Shown here in pieces: positions 8,379-16,727 of a stretch of 64,000 bases of DNA. Within the stretch, counting starts at the first letter, position 1, and each line of letters begins with the position of its first letter. Both the position numbers and the translations under genes were made by a program. A model generated the notes under the pieces. That model did no database searches. It worked only from the letters and a program-made list of their open reading frames with translations, and was not told where the DNA came from. The stretch comes from Streptomyces anulatus (GTDB lineage Bacteria; Actinomycetota; Actinomycetes; Streptomycetales; Streptomycetaceae), in assembly GCF_000721175.1 (NCBI RefSeq), contig NZ_JOEZ01000014.1, forward strand, positions 1 through 64,000. Direction: 5' to 3'.

Positions 8379-8840
8379 GTCCGCAGCATCGCAGACGGGT
8401 ACGAGGGCTGGGCCGGAACGATGAAGTGCTCGCGAGTTCGAGCCTCAGCCCTCAAAGGCCGGTCACGGCCCTCGGTGAGGTGGCGCAGGCGGAGGGCTGG
8501 GTGTGGTGCGAGGGCAGCGCCTCCAGTTCGGCCGGCGCGACGAACCGCACCTCTGTGCTCTCCCCGGAGACGGCCGGCCGCGCCTGTCCACCATCCACAT
8601 GCGTGGCGAGGCCGTCCTCAGTGGTCGAACGGGGACCGATGACAACCGATGACATCCACCTGCTCCGCGCGCTCTCACCTGGACCGGCGGCCGGCCTGGC
8701 ACCGTTCTCGCTCGCCACGTCTCGGGAGCCGTTGTGCTCTCAGGCACTGGCCGCAGGGGCTGTGAACCGCACCTCGATGCCCTGATAGAACTGGTGTCCA
8801 AGGTGACACCGTCTCGATGCATACCACGGGGGCAGCAACG
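8379..8840. other. non-coding stretch with gene debris
   Basis: 462 nt with no intact gene. The minus strand carries a short stretch resembling the end of a NUDIX hydrolase (annotated separately), and near 8735-8790 a second minus-strand fragment reads YQGIEVRFTAPAASA before a stop, faintly like the same motif. The promoter for the small plus-strand gene at 8841 must also be here. Confidence 0.4.
8452..8589 (-). pseudogene. NUDIX hydrolase C-terminal remnant
   Basis: The minus strand encodes a fragment containing TEVRFVAPAELEALPSHH, which resembles the last 40 residues of actinobacterial NUDIX hydrolases (EIRFVAPAELDALPMHHT type). The NUDIX box itself is absent, so only a decayed 3' end remains. 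The call rests on one short motif. Confidence 0.4.
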
Positions 8841-9092
8841 ATGGGATTCGATGAGGAATGGGCCCAACTGCGCGGCGAGGCGGCCGCACGTCAAGACGAC
8901 CGCATGCGCCTGAACCAACTGTCCCCGGCAGGCGGCGGGGGCGGCGGGTCTGACTTCGGTACGGACTCGACGCAGAAGAGGGCGGCTTCCGGCAAGCTGG
9001 CCGGCGAGGTCAGGACCCAGACCGAGAACGCGGGAAAGAAGAGCGACGAGGAGACGGCCGTCGCGATCACCGCCTTCGGGCAGGGGCAGTAG
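8841..9092 (+). CDS. small helical protein of a type VII-like (WXG-associated) gene set
   Basis: 83 residues: a helical N-terminus beginning MGFDEEWAQLRGEAAARQ, a Gly-rich hinge (about residues 34-39), then a polar helical tail. Streptomyces genomes often place such a protein just before a WXG100-like helical protein. This copy is short and may have lost its C-terminal half. It is followed after 3 nt by the WXG-like fragment at 9096. Start is ATG 8841; GGGGGC at 8827-8832 may act as a ribosome site. Confidence 0.55.
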   Translation: MGFDEEWAQLRGEAAARQDDRMRLNQLSPAGGGGGGSDFGTDSTQKRAASGKLAGEVRTQTENAGKKSDEETAVAITAFGQGQ

Positions 9093-9095
9093 GAC

Positions 9096-9529
9096 ATGGG
9101 GCTCACGTACAAGAAGATCATGACGACCAGCTACGGCAAGCTCACCGCTGCTGCCAAGGCCTGGGACGACATGGCCGCCGAATTCAAGAAGGCGGAGTCG
9201 GCCTACGCGGCCGCCACGGCTACCACGTCGGAGGCGGTCTGATCACCGGGATCCCCATCATCGGCGATATCGCGCAGCGCTCGGTCGACATCGGTGCCAA
9301 CCAGTGGCTCACCGCGGTCACGAGTGAGAACGGAATGGTGGCGCGGGAAGACCGGTCGACACGAAACGCCGTAGCCATGGACGCACTCGATGCCTTCTTC
9401 GACAACTGGCACCAGGAGCAGCCGGGCGCAGCGTCCAATGCCGTGACGGAGGTCGCCAAGAGCGAGGCCCAGCAGAGCTATGCCGCTGGCCGCGGCATCA
9501 CCATCGACGCGCTCAAGCCGAAGGTCTAG
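9096..9529 (+). pseudogene. disrupted WXG100-like secreted protein gene
   Basis: ATG 9096 opens a 48-codon helical N-terminus (MGLTYKKIMTTSYGKL..AKAWDDMAAEFKKAE) typical of the first gene half of Streptomyces type VII-like secreted proteins, ending at TGA 9240-9242. From 9242 another frame continues without a usable start, with GDIAQRSVDIGANQWLTAV and a C-terminal tail ending at 9529, which looks like the end of the same protein class. The two pieces are in different frames, and the central region expected in such proteins is missing. I infer an internal deletion plus frame change. A residual peptide could start at ATG 9335. Confidence 0.6.
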
Positions 9530-9562
9530 AACAGGAATCCGGCCTGGAAGCAGGATCAAGGC

Positions 9563-10639
9563 ATGAAGAACAAGAAGGCGATCGCCGCCGTCGCGAGCGG
9601 CACGGGCCTGTCGGTCCTCGCCGGGCTGTTCCTGTGGTGGGACACGAACGTGTTCGCCGCCACGGAACTGTGCGCGGGAAAGCTGACCGGCGAGCAGGCC
9701 GAGTCGCTCCTCGACACCCGGGGCCGTATCTCGGACGTGACGGAAGGCATCAGCGACGACGTGTCGTTCCGCTGCACGGTGAGCCGCACCAGCAGGATCA
9801 CGGCGGCCGAGGAGCTGGAGATGGTGATGAACACCGCCGTCCACCCACCGGATTTCCCGTTCAGCACGTACACCTGGGACAACTCCTCAAGCAGGTCCTT
9901 CCTGTCGGGGGAAGTCACCGGGGCCGTCTCCGGGAGCCGCGGCTGGGTCATGCTGCCCGAAAAGTGCAGGTACAAGGTCCGCGGGGTTCTGGACGGCGGC
10001 GTGAAGTTGGCCCCGGTACCCGACAACGCTCAGGTCGTCGAGGTGGAACTGAAAAGGGGAGTCGTGGATCCCCAGAAGCTCACGAGCATGCTCGTGGACG
10101 CCGCGCAGAAGGTCGCCGCCGCTGCCGGGTGCACCAACGACACCCCGTTGCAGACCCCCAAGGTGCAGCCGCCCACGAGCCCGGAGGCGATCACGGCCGA
10201 TTCGATGTGCGGGATCCCCGGACTCCATCTGCCGGGCAGCGCCGTGGCCAAGGGCGATGCCAAGCTCGAAGTGCAGCGCACCAGCGGAGCACCCTCGGAC
10301 TCCTGGGCCTGCGACCTCTACCAGTCCGGCGGTCAGGACGAACCCCAGTTGTCGTTCGGTTCCAGCTTCGACCCGAACATCGTCAACGAACGTCTCAAGA
10401 AAAGCGTCGGTTTCGAGGACCTGCCGGACGGCACGGGTGTGGTGGACGGAAACAGCCGGGCCATCCTGAAGTGCGGAGGCAAGGAGCTCTACCTCGGCGT
10501 GCGCTGGGACCATCGCTACCTGAAACCGTTGAACCGCTCGGATCCGTCGGACTCGGCCCCCCGAGACGTTTTCCAGGCCTTCCTCGACGCCACCGGAAAG
10601 CAACACGGCTGCCCCTCCGTGAAGCTCCCGTCCGACTGA
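9563..10639 (+). CDS. hypothetical secreted or membrane-anchored protein
   Basis: 358 residues. One N-terminal membrane or signal segment (residues 8-25, ending in a Trp pair) is followed by an extracytoplasmic region with regularly spaced cysteines (near residues 38, 72, 136, 190, 214, 246, 306 and 350). Two roughly equal halves each begin with a cysteine and contain ELCAGKL-like or SMCGIPGL-like turns, which suggests an internal duplication of one domain. I do not know its function. It follows the type VII-like fragments closely (33 nt), and such proteins are often next to WXG-like genes in Streptomyces. Start is ATG 9563. Confidence 0.6.
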   Translation: MKNKKAIAAVASGTGLSVLAGLFLWWDTNVFAATELCAGKLTGEQAESLLDTRGRISDVTEGISDDVSFRCTVSRTSRITAAEELEMVMNTAVHPPDFPFSTYTWDNSSSRSFLSGEVTGAVSGSRGWVMLPEKCRYKVRGVLDGGVKLAPVPDNAQVVEVELKRGVVDPQKLTSMLVDAAQKVAAAAGCTNDTPLQTPKVQPPTSPEAITADSMCGIPGLHLPGSAVAKGDAKLEVQRTSGAPSDSWACDLYQSGGQDEPQLSFGSSFDPNIVNERLKKSVGFEDLPDGTGVVDGNSRAILKCGGKELYLGVRWDHRYLKPLNRSDPSDSAPRDVFQAFLDATGKQHGCPSVKLPSD

Positions 10640-10693
10640 CCGGTCCCCATGGCCGCCCGAGGCCGTTCCCACGTCACTCACAGGCCGGGAAAC

Positions 10694-10711
10694 GCCCTCC
10701 TACTGGAGGGC
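10694..10711 (+). terminator. weak hairpin after the 358-residue protein gene
   Basis: GCCCTCC-TACT-GGAGGGC, a 7-bp stem 55 nt after the stop codon, in a 220-nt stretch before the convergent gene that otherwise holds nothing recognisable. Confidence 0.35.
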
Positions 10712-10859
10712 TCCACCACACACGACCGCACACCGAACACGGCACGACGGCAGCTCAACGGTGAGGCCCTGGGCCGGGCGGGGCCCCTGGACGGATGTGG
10801 AGCGGCCGGTGGCTCTGCTGAACGCAGCTCGACACAGGTGAGGCCGGGGCGCCCCGCGC

Positions 10860-13352
10860 CTACCCCTTCCCCTCGTCCGCCAGCTCCGCCACCCCCGTGA
10901 TCCGGTGCAGCGGGTACGTACGGACCTCGTCGGCCGTGTGGTCGTACGCCGTGACGAAGCCGCCCTCCACGCGGACCGGGGCGATCACCCGCTGGCTGGC
11001 CGCGCCGTCCGCGTTGACGTAGCCGATCCAGACGGCCGAGCCCGTCATCGCGGCCGCCTGGACCGTGGCCAGGGTCTCGGCGGGAGTGGTGCGGGGGAGG
11101 GAGCCGGAAGGAGTGGTGGTGGACGACGCGTCCTCGGACGTTTCCTTGCGGACCACCGTGGCGGCCGTGTCGCCCGCGCGGATGGCCCGTACCGCGGCTC
11201 CGAGCAGCGTGGCGTCCGGGACCGGCGGGCCCTCGGGGACCGGGGCGGGAGGGGTGCGGGGCGGGGTGCGGCGGGCGCCGGCGCGGGTGATCAGGACGTC
11301 GCCCTCGGCGGATTCGGCGGCGGGTGCGTAGCCCATGTCGCGCAGGGCCTCGAGGAGGGAGCCGGGGTCGGACTGGGAGGCCAGGACCGTGGGGGCCAGG
11401 CGGCGGAGGCGGAGGCCCGTCGAGCGGCGGTCGGCCAGGATCTCGTTGAGGACCGCCTCGTCGTCGCAGCGTACGTACGCGGACGCCGAACCGATCCGCA
11501 GGTGACCGTGGCGGCGGGCCACGTCGTCGATCAGATAGCTCAGCGGCTGCGGCACCGGCGTACGGCTGTGCGCGGCCAGGAACGCGTGCAGGTCGGCCGC
11601 CGCCTGCCCGGCGTCCAGGGCGCGGCGCACCGAACCGGGCGTGAAGCGGTACACCGTCGCCCCGCCCTTGGACTCCACGTCGGCCAGGACCGAGAGGGTT
11701 TCCGCGAGCGGGCGTTCCAGCGGGCCGGGCGCCACCGCCGTCAGGTCGGCCTGGAGCAGGACGTGGTCCAGTGGTTCGGGAATGAGCGGTGCGAGGCGGG
11801 CTGCCGCCGCGGCCGGGCCCTCGTCCAATAGGGCGCGGGCCTGTGAGGAGAGCGCGCCCCGGCCCGTGATGCCCAGCAGCTCCGCCTCGTTGAGCGTCCA
11901 CAGGGCGAGGCGGGAGCGGAGGTCCGTCCCCTCCGTCGAGGCCGAGCCCGGACCGGTGGCCGCAGGGGTCGTTCCGCCGCGCAGCGGGCGCTCCCAGCGC
12001 AGCCGTCGCAGCAGCGTCTCGGCGTCCGGGGCGGTGCCCGGCGGGAGTTCGGCGAAAAGGGCCAGGACCCGGCGGCGTACGTCGGGGGCGGCCGAGCGGT
12101 CCAGCTCCGGGCCGAGCGCGGACAGGGCCCGGCCCTTGGCGTCCTGGCCGCCGATCAGGCCCGGGGTCCGGGTGGCGGCGAGCCAGGCGGTGGCGAGGTG
12201 CGTCCAGCGGTCCTCGGCGGACAGGTCGAGCCACTCGTCGGACGCGGGCGTCGGCGCGTACCGTTCGTCGCTCTCGCCGTCGGTGGCCAGCAGGCCCGCA
12301 CCGTAGGCCAGTTCGATCCAGAAGGCGGCGACGGTCTCCGACACGTCCAGGGCGTTCGCGGCGCGTTTCAGCTCTCGTACGCTCAGCCCGCCCGCGCGCA
12401 GGATCGCGGGGCCGCCGCCGTTCCAGAGCTTCAGCAGCTCCTCGACCGTGGACAGCGCGGTGAACGCCTGGCCCGCCGCCGCTCCGTCCACAGCCTGTGG
12501 ATCGCGTGCGGCGGCCGCCGCGACGGCCGGGGGGACCGGTTCCGGTACGCGGTGCGCGCGCCCGGCGCGCAGGTGGAGGGCCGCCTCGCGCGGCAGGACC
12601 ACCGTGCGGGTGGAGACCGGCAGCAGCAGGCCCCGGTCGCGCAGCCACTTCACGGGGGGAGTGGGGTTGGGTGTGACCTCCCCGTACGGCGGGCCCCACA
12701 CCAGGCGGTCCAGGACCGACAGGGCCTCCACGGGGGCGGTGTCCAGCAGCTCCGCCATCCGCGTGCGGTCCGTGAAGAGGGCCGAGAGCGCCGCCACGGC
12801 CGAGACCGGGTCGTGCGTGGCGGGCAGCCCGGTCGCCGCCAGGATCTCCTGGATCCGGCCCGGCGACATGCCCGCAGTCGCCTCGGCGACCGTGGGGCCC
12901 AGGCCCGTGGGGGAGGGGTGCTGCGGGGACGGGGCGAGCAGTTCGCGGGCGGTGCGCACCAGCCGCAGCCGGTCGTCCCCGCCCCAGACGATGGCCTGTT
13001 CGCGCAGCGTCGCCAGAGCACCCGGCAGGGCGGCGGTGATCGCCGCGTCCGCGTCGTCGCGCTGTTCGCCGTCGTCGAGCCCGTCGCCGGTGAGCAGGGA
13101 GAGCAGGGTGTCGTACGGGGCCGGGTCCGGGGCCACCGCCAGCGCCTCGGCGGTCTGCAGCGCGAACCGGTCCAGGTGCTCCAGCGCGCGGACGACGGAC
13201 GCCCGGGTGCCGGCCCGGGTGGCGAGCTGGGTGATGTCGTTCGGCACCGGGGTGAGGAGGTCGGGGCGGGCACGCAGCAGCCCGGCCAGCGATTCGTCGC
13301 CCCGGGCGCGCAGGGCTTCGGCGAGCGTGCGCGGTGGTGTGGTCGTCCCCAT
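10860..13352 (-). CDS. helicase C-terminal/XPB-N-like and WYL-type protein
   Basis: 830 residues. No helicase motifs (no Walker A) are seen, although the central part around residues 490-700 matches the helicase_C_3/XPB-N type domain of actinobacterial 'helicase-associated' proteins (EPLDHVLLQADLTAVAPGPL, then a domain ending YLIDDVARRHGHLRIG, in pieces). The C-terminus (about residues 745-830) resembles a WYL domain: AVWIGYVNADGAASQRVI followed by YDHTADEVRTYPLHRI. WYL domains sense nucleic acids or small ligands, so a DNA-damage-linked role is possible; this is inference. The start is ATG 13352, with GTG 13361 as an alternative. It diverges from the membrane protein gene at 13416, with only 63 nt between. 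Confidence 0.7.
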   Translation of the reverse strand: MGTTTPPRTLAEALRARGDESLAGLLRARPDLLTPVPNDITQLATRAGTRASVVRALEHLDRFALQTAEALAVAPDPAPYDTLLSLLTGDGLDDGEQRDDADAAITAALPGALATLREQAIVWGGDDRLRLVRTARELLAPSPQHPSPTGLGPTVAEATAGMSPGRIQEILAATGLPATHDPVSAVAALSALFTDRTRMAELLDTAPVEALSVLDRLVWGPPYGEVTPNPTPPVKWLRDRGLLLPVSTRTVVLPREAALHLRAGRAHRVPEPVPPAVAAAAARDPQAVDGAAAGQAFTALSTVEELLKLWNGGGPAILRAGGLSVRELKRAANALDVSETVAAFWIELAYGAGLLATDGESDERYAPTPASDEWLDLSAEDRWTHLATAWLAATRTPGLIGGQDAKGRALSALGPELDRSAAPDVRRRVLALFAELPPGTAPDAETLLRRLRWERPLRGGTTPAATGPGSASTEGTDLRSRLALWTLNEAELLGITGRGALSSQARALLDEGPAAAAARLAPLIPEPLDHVLLQADLTAVAPGPLERPLAETLSVLADVESKGGATVYRFTPGSVRRALDAGQAAADLHAFLAAHSRTPVPQPLSYLIDDVARRHGHLRIGSASAYVRCDDEAVLNEILADRRSTGLRLRRLAPTVLASQSDPGSLLEALRDMGYAPAAESAEGDVLITRAGARRTPPRTPPAPVPEGPPVPDATLLGAAVRAIRAGDTAATVVRKETSEDASSTTTPSGSLPRTTPAETLATVQAAAMTGSAVWIGYVNADGAASQRVIAPVRVEGGFVTAYDHTADEVRTYPLHRITGVAELADEGKG

Positions 13353-13415
13353 CCGTCCCACGGTAGCCGCTGGAGCGCTACCGTCGGGGCAGGGCCGGTA
13401 GAGGGGATGCACCGC

Positions 13416-14648
13416 GTGGGGATCGAGAGCGACCAGCTCGTCTACGACTACCTGAGCCGGGTCGGCGACCTGGCCCAGCAGCAACAGCTGTCGTCGGGCG
13501 CCCGGATGCGCCTGGTTTCGACGCTCCGGGGCGAGATCGACCGGCAGCGCGGCACGGCGGGCGCGGACTCCCCGGCGACCGTGCGGCGCATCATCGGCAG
13601 GCTGGGCAGCCCGGACGAACTGGTCGCCGCAGCCGCGGAGTCGGCCGACGGCACGGTCCCGCCGCCGTCCGCCCGGACCGGGGCGGGGACCGGCGAGCAG
13701 CAGCGGCGATCCCTGCCCCGGCCCCGGAGCGGACTCCTCCGCAAAGAGCCCAGGGAGCCGAAGGAGCCCGAGGCCCGGCCGGGCGGGGACCGGGAGGGCA
13801 CGGCCCTCGGGAAGCCGAAAGCCGGTTTCGGGCGGGGCGCGTCGCGCCGCGGTCCCGAGGACGCACCTCAGAGCCGTACGGACACCGCCGACGCCGCCGA
13901 CCCTGCCGCCGTACCCCGCCCCGGACCCGCCCCCGACGACGATGTTCCGGTCCACGCCTGGCCCGACCCCTCCGCCCCGCACATGCTCGGCCAGGACCAG
14001 CAGGGCGACGCGGGCGACGCGACCGACTGGTGGCGCCTGGAGCCGGGCCCCTTCGACGAGGGGACCGCCATTCCCGGGTTCTTCGGCGGCATCGAGGCCC
14101 CGGAACTGCTCGGGAGGCGGCCCAGGCCCATCGAGAAGGACGAGAAGGAAGGGGAGCACGGGGAGGGCGAGGAGGGCGAGGCCGCCACCGGGGACGCCGC
14201 CGGGACCGCCCGCCGCCGCCGAGCCCTGCGCCTCGTGAAGCTCCGCCGCCGCAAGGCCGCAGTGGTCGCCGAGCCCGAAGCCGTCGCCCCCGGCCCCGGC
14301 CCCCGCGGCGGCTTCGCGCACCCGCTGCTGCTCCTGGCCGCCGTCCTGCTCGTCGCGGGCGTGGTCACCGGCTCCTGGCTGCCGCTGGCGGGCGGCTGGC
14401 TGATCGCGTACAGCTCGCGCACCCTCTCCCGTACGGAGGCGAAGTGGGCGGCGCTCGGCCTGCCGGGCGTGGTGGCGGCCGGGGCCCTCGTGTGGGTGTG
14501 GGGGCGGATGGAGGGGCGCTGGGGCGAGCCGATCCGCGAGGGTGCGATGCGGGACGTCCTGCTGGAGGCCTGGCCGGTGGTCGTCCGCGTCGCCGCCGTC
14601 GCCTCCGCGCTCTACCTGGTGTGGCGGGCGCGGAGGCGTACGGGGTGA
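13416..14648 (+). CDS. membrane protein with HAAS-like N-terminus
   Basis: 410 residues. The N-terminal 70 residues (SDQLVYDYLSRVGDLAQ, then RLVSTLRGEIDRQR and RRIIGRLGSPDELV) form the helical domain seen in Streptomyces sensor-like membrane proteins. A long charged, proline-rich region follows (residues 75-295). Four or so hydrophobic segments then occupy residues 300-405. Function unknown. I prefer GTG 13416 because GAGGGG (13401-13406) is 9 nt before it; ATG 13407 would touch that Shine-Dalgarno. Confidence 0.7.
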   Translation: MGIESDQLVYDYLSRVGDLAQQQQLSSGARMRLVSTLRGEIDRQRGTAGADSPATVRRIIGRLGSPDELVAAAAESADGTVPPPSARTGAGTGEQQRRSLPRPRSGLLRKEPREPKEPEARPGGDREGTALGKPKAGFGRGASRRGPEDAPQSRTDTADAADPAAVPRPGPAPDDDVPVHAWPDPSAPHMLGQDQQGDAGDATDWWRLEPGPFDEGTAIPGFFGGIEAPELLGRRPRPIEKDEKEGEHGEGEEGEAATGDAAGTARRRRALRLVKLRRRKAAVVAEPEAVAPGPGPRGGFAHPLLLLAAVLLVAGVVTGSWLPLAGGWLIAYSSRTLSRTEAKWAALGLPGVVAAGALVWVWGRMEGRWGEPIREGAMRDVLLEAWPVVVRVAAVASALYLVWRARRRTG

Positions 14649-14654
14649 GGGCAG

Positions 14655-14745
14655 GGCCCTGCTTCCCCGGGCCTGCTTCCCCGGGCCTGCTTCCCCGGGC
14701 CCTGCTTCCCCGGGCCCTGTCTCCCCGGGCCTGCTTTCCCGGGTC
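14655..14745. repeat. six tandem CCCCGGGC-containing repeats
   Basis: Six units of 14-17 bp of the form CCTGCTTCCCCGGGC, slightly degenerate, between the stop codons of two convergent genes (the second one a relic). Each has a CCCGGG palindrome at its centre. There are no spacers of equal length, so it is not a CRISPR array. It may act as a strong transcription barrier or be a slippage product. Confidence 0.85.
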
Positions 14746-15084
14746 CTACTTCAGCAGGGTCCTGTGGAGTTCGCCGAGGATCTTGTCGGCCGCCGTGTAG
14801 CCGATGCCCTGGATCCACAGCTGGTCGTCGACCGCGAAGACCTTGCCGTTCCTCACCGCGTCCATGTTCTTCCACAGGCCGCTGCCGGTGGTCTCCGTCT
14901 CCTTGGACTTCTTCGGGTCGCCGTACGTCGAGTGGAAGACCACGTCCGCGTCCGCGAGGTCGATCTTCTCCGGGCTGACGTCGTAGGAGAAGCCGTCCTT
15001 GGCCTTGTCCGTGATGGCCGGGCGGCCCAGGCCCACGTCGGCCAGGATTGGCGCGGCGGCCCGCACGGGCGCTGACGCTGACAT
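14746..15084 (-). pseudogene. siderophore ABC-transporter binding protein, 5'-truncated
   Basis: About 105 residues match the C-terminal end of iron-siderophore binding lipoproteins: ILADVGLGRPA, then IDLADADVVFHSTYGD, KNMDAVRNGKVFAVDDQLW and GIGYTAADKILGELHRTL. Intact members have about 330 residues and a lipobox. Here the frame begins with an unrelated MSASAPVR segment and no signal sequence, and no transporter genes are nearby. I infer a deletion that removed the first two thirds of the gene. Confidence 0.7.
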
Positions 15085-15254
15085 GTGAACCCATCGGGAC
15101 GGACACGGAACATGAGGGAAGGCCGGGCACCGGGCCGGGCCCGATAAGGCTTGGCTAAGTGCGCGCCTCAGTCCAGGCGGCGGCATTTCGGACCCGACGG
15201 CGGCTTCGGGGCCGCCACCGGGGCCTCCTCCGGCCGGTCGGCACAATGGCGGGC

Positions 15255-15923
15255 ATGACGACCACGGCCCAGCACCCCGTTCAGCACCCGCGCCGCCACC
15301 CCCTGACGGTCGGCTTCGACCTCGACATGACGCTCGTCGACTCCCGCCCCGGCATCGCCGCGGCCTTCCGGGTCCTGTCCGCCGAGAAGGGCGTGCCGAT
15401 CGACGTGGACCTGGTGGTCAGCCGCCTCGGCCCGCCGCTGGAGACGGAGCTGGCGCACTGGTTCCCGGCCGACGAGGTGCCCGCCGCCGCCGCCCGCTAC
15501 CGGGAGCTCTACCCCGGCCACGCGATAGCCCCGAGCACGGCCCTCGCCGGGGCACGGGAGTCGGTGGCCGCGGTGCGGGCGCTCGGCGGCCGGGCGATCG
15601 TCGTCACGGCGAAGTACGCGGCGCACGCGAAGCTGCACCTGACCCGCCTCGGGATCGAGCCGGACACGGTGGTCGGCGGGCTGTGGGCGGAGGCCAAGGG
15701 CGAGGCCCTGCGCGAGCACGGTGCGCAGGTGTACGTCGGCGACCACACCGGCGACGTGCGCGGGGCGCGGGTGGCCGGTGCGCTGTCGGTCGCGGTGACG
15801 ACAGGCCCGTGCGACGCGACGGAGCTGCGGACGGCGGGCGCGGGCGTGGTGCTGGAGGACCTGACGGGCTTCCCGGTCTGGCTGGCGGCCTTCGAGGCGG
15901 ACCGGGCGACGGGTACGGCGTAG
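15255..15923 (+). CDS. HAD-superfamily phosphatase (phosphoglycolate phosphatase-like)
   Basis: 222 residues. Motif I is DLDMTLVDS near residues 23-31 (nucleophile Asp and second Asp), motif II is VVTAK near residue 117, the Lys segment WAEAKGEAL near 150, and motif III is YVGDHTGDV near 164. A helical cap lies between motifs I and II. These are the hallmarks of small-molecule HAD phosphatases; the substrate cannot be read from sequence. I chose ATG 15255: CACAAT (15242-15247) sits 7 nt before it, as in a leaderless promoter. ATG 15246 is in frame too. Confidence 0.85.
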   Translation: MTTTAQHPVQHPRRHPLTVGFDLDMTLVDSRPGIAAAFRVLSAEKGVPIDVDLVVSRLGPPLETELAHWFPADEVPAAAARYRELYPGHAIAPSTALAGARESVAAVRALGGRAIVVTAKYAAHAKLHLTRLGIEPDTVVGGLWAEAKGEALREHGAQVYVGDHTGDVRGARVAGALSVAVTTGPCDATELRTAGAGVVLEDLTGFPVWLAAFEADRATGTA

Positions 15924-15936
15924 GCGGGAGCGGCCG

Positions 15937-16176
15937 TCAGGCGCGGTTCGCGGCCCGTTTCGGCGAGTTCACCCAGGCCGAACGGACGACGCCCGCCCCG
16001 GCGATCAGGAACCCGACGCCCATCAGCATGCAGACGGCGTACGCGACCGGAGGGAACGGGTCCGTACCCAGGAACAGTGGGGCGACCGTGACCAGTGTGG
16101 CCAGCGCGCCGACGAAAAAGACGATCGCGCCGACCTGAACGAGCCGGTCGCCTGCGCCTGAAGGAGTAGTACTCAC
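15937..16176 (-). CDS. small two-segment membrane protein
   Basis: 79 residues with two membrane segments (about residues 15-34 and 43-65) and a basic C-terminus. No known function. GTG 16176 is preceded by TACCCT six nucleotides upstream on the minus strand, so the mRNA is probably leaderless. It ends 13 nt from the end of the convergent HAD phosphatase gene and diverges from the cold-shock gene. Confidence 0.65.
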   Translation of the reverse strand: MSTTPSGAGDRLVQVGAIVFFVGALATLVTVAPLFLGTDPFPPVAYAVCMLMGVGFLIAGAGVVRSAWVNSPKRAANRA

Positions 16177-16221
16177 GCGACCAGGGTAGTTCCCAGCCCG
16201 GAGGAACTCTCCGGCGACGTC

Positions 16222-16249
16222 TTGTCACCGGCCGTAGGGCCACTAGCCT
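16222..16249 (+). promoter_or_regulatory. sigma-70-type promoter of the cold-shock gene
   Basis: TTGTCA (16222-16227), 16 nt, TAGCCT (16244-16249): a good match to the HrdB consensus of Streptomyces. The predicted start near 16256 gives a leader of about 88 nt. Confidence 0.6.
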
Positions 16250-16257
16250 GGGACCGG

Positions 16258-16276
16258 GCGGGTCACGGTGACCCGC
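16258..16276. promoter_or_regulatory. perfect palindrome at the 5' end of the cold-shock leader
   Basis: GCGGGTCAC-G-GTGACCCGC, a perfect 9-bp inverted repeat with a 1-nt centre directly after the predicted transcription start. It could be a repressor operator or, in RNA, part of a leader structure. Confidence 0.55.
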
Positions 16277-16343
16277 TGTACTGCTATCCGGAGCCGTATC
16301 CCGGCTCTTCCGCACACCGACGAGTACGAGGACGAGGACAGAC

Positions 16344-16727
16344 GTGCCCACCGGCAAAGTCAAGTGGTTCAACAGCGAGAAGGGCTTCGGCTTTCTCTCC
16401 CGCGACGACGGCGGCGACGTCTTCGTCCACTCGTCGGTACTGCCTGCCGGAGTCGACGCACTCAAGCCCGGCCAGCGCGTGGAATTCGGCGTGGTCGCGG
16501 GCCAGCGCGGCGACCAGGCCCTTTCCGTGGTGGTCCTCGACCCCACCCCGTCCGTCGCGGCCGCCCAGCGCCGCAAGCCGGACGAGCTGGCGTCGATCGT
16601 GCAGGACCTGACGACGGTCCTGGAGAACATCACGCCGCAGCTGGAGCGGGGCCGCTACCCCGACAAGGCCGCCGGCGCGAAGATCGCGGGCCTGCTGAGG
16701 GCGGTCGCCGACCAGCTCGACGTCTGA
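16344..16727 (+). CDS. cold-shock domain protein with helical C-terminal extension
   Basis: 127 residues. The first 67 are a classical cold-shock domain: GKVKWFNSEKGFGFL (RNP1) and DVFVHSSVL (RNP2), which bind single-stranded nucleic acid. The remaining 60 residues (QRRKPDELASIVQDL onward) are predicted helical and are absent from the short 67-residue CspA type; this longer form occurs in Streptomyces next to mqnD. GTG 16344 has GAGGAC about 5 nt upstream. It is convergent with mqnD, whose frame now reads into this gene's 3' end on the opposite strand. Confidence 0.92.
   Translation: MPTGKVKWFNSEKGFGFLSRDDGGDVFVHSSVLPAGVDALKPGQRVEFGVVAGQRGDQALSVVVLDPTPSVAAAQRRKPDELASIVQDLTTVLENITPQLERGRYPDKAAGAKIAGLLRAVADQLDV

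Noticed and set aside
8735..8790. Second NUDIX remnant (YQGIEVRFTAPAASA on the minus strand)
   Set aside because: Only about six residues resemble the first remnant; too short to call.
14655..14745. Possible CRISPR array
   Set aside because: Units are directly adjacent and 14-17 bp long with no spacers, and no cas genes are near.
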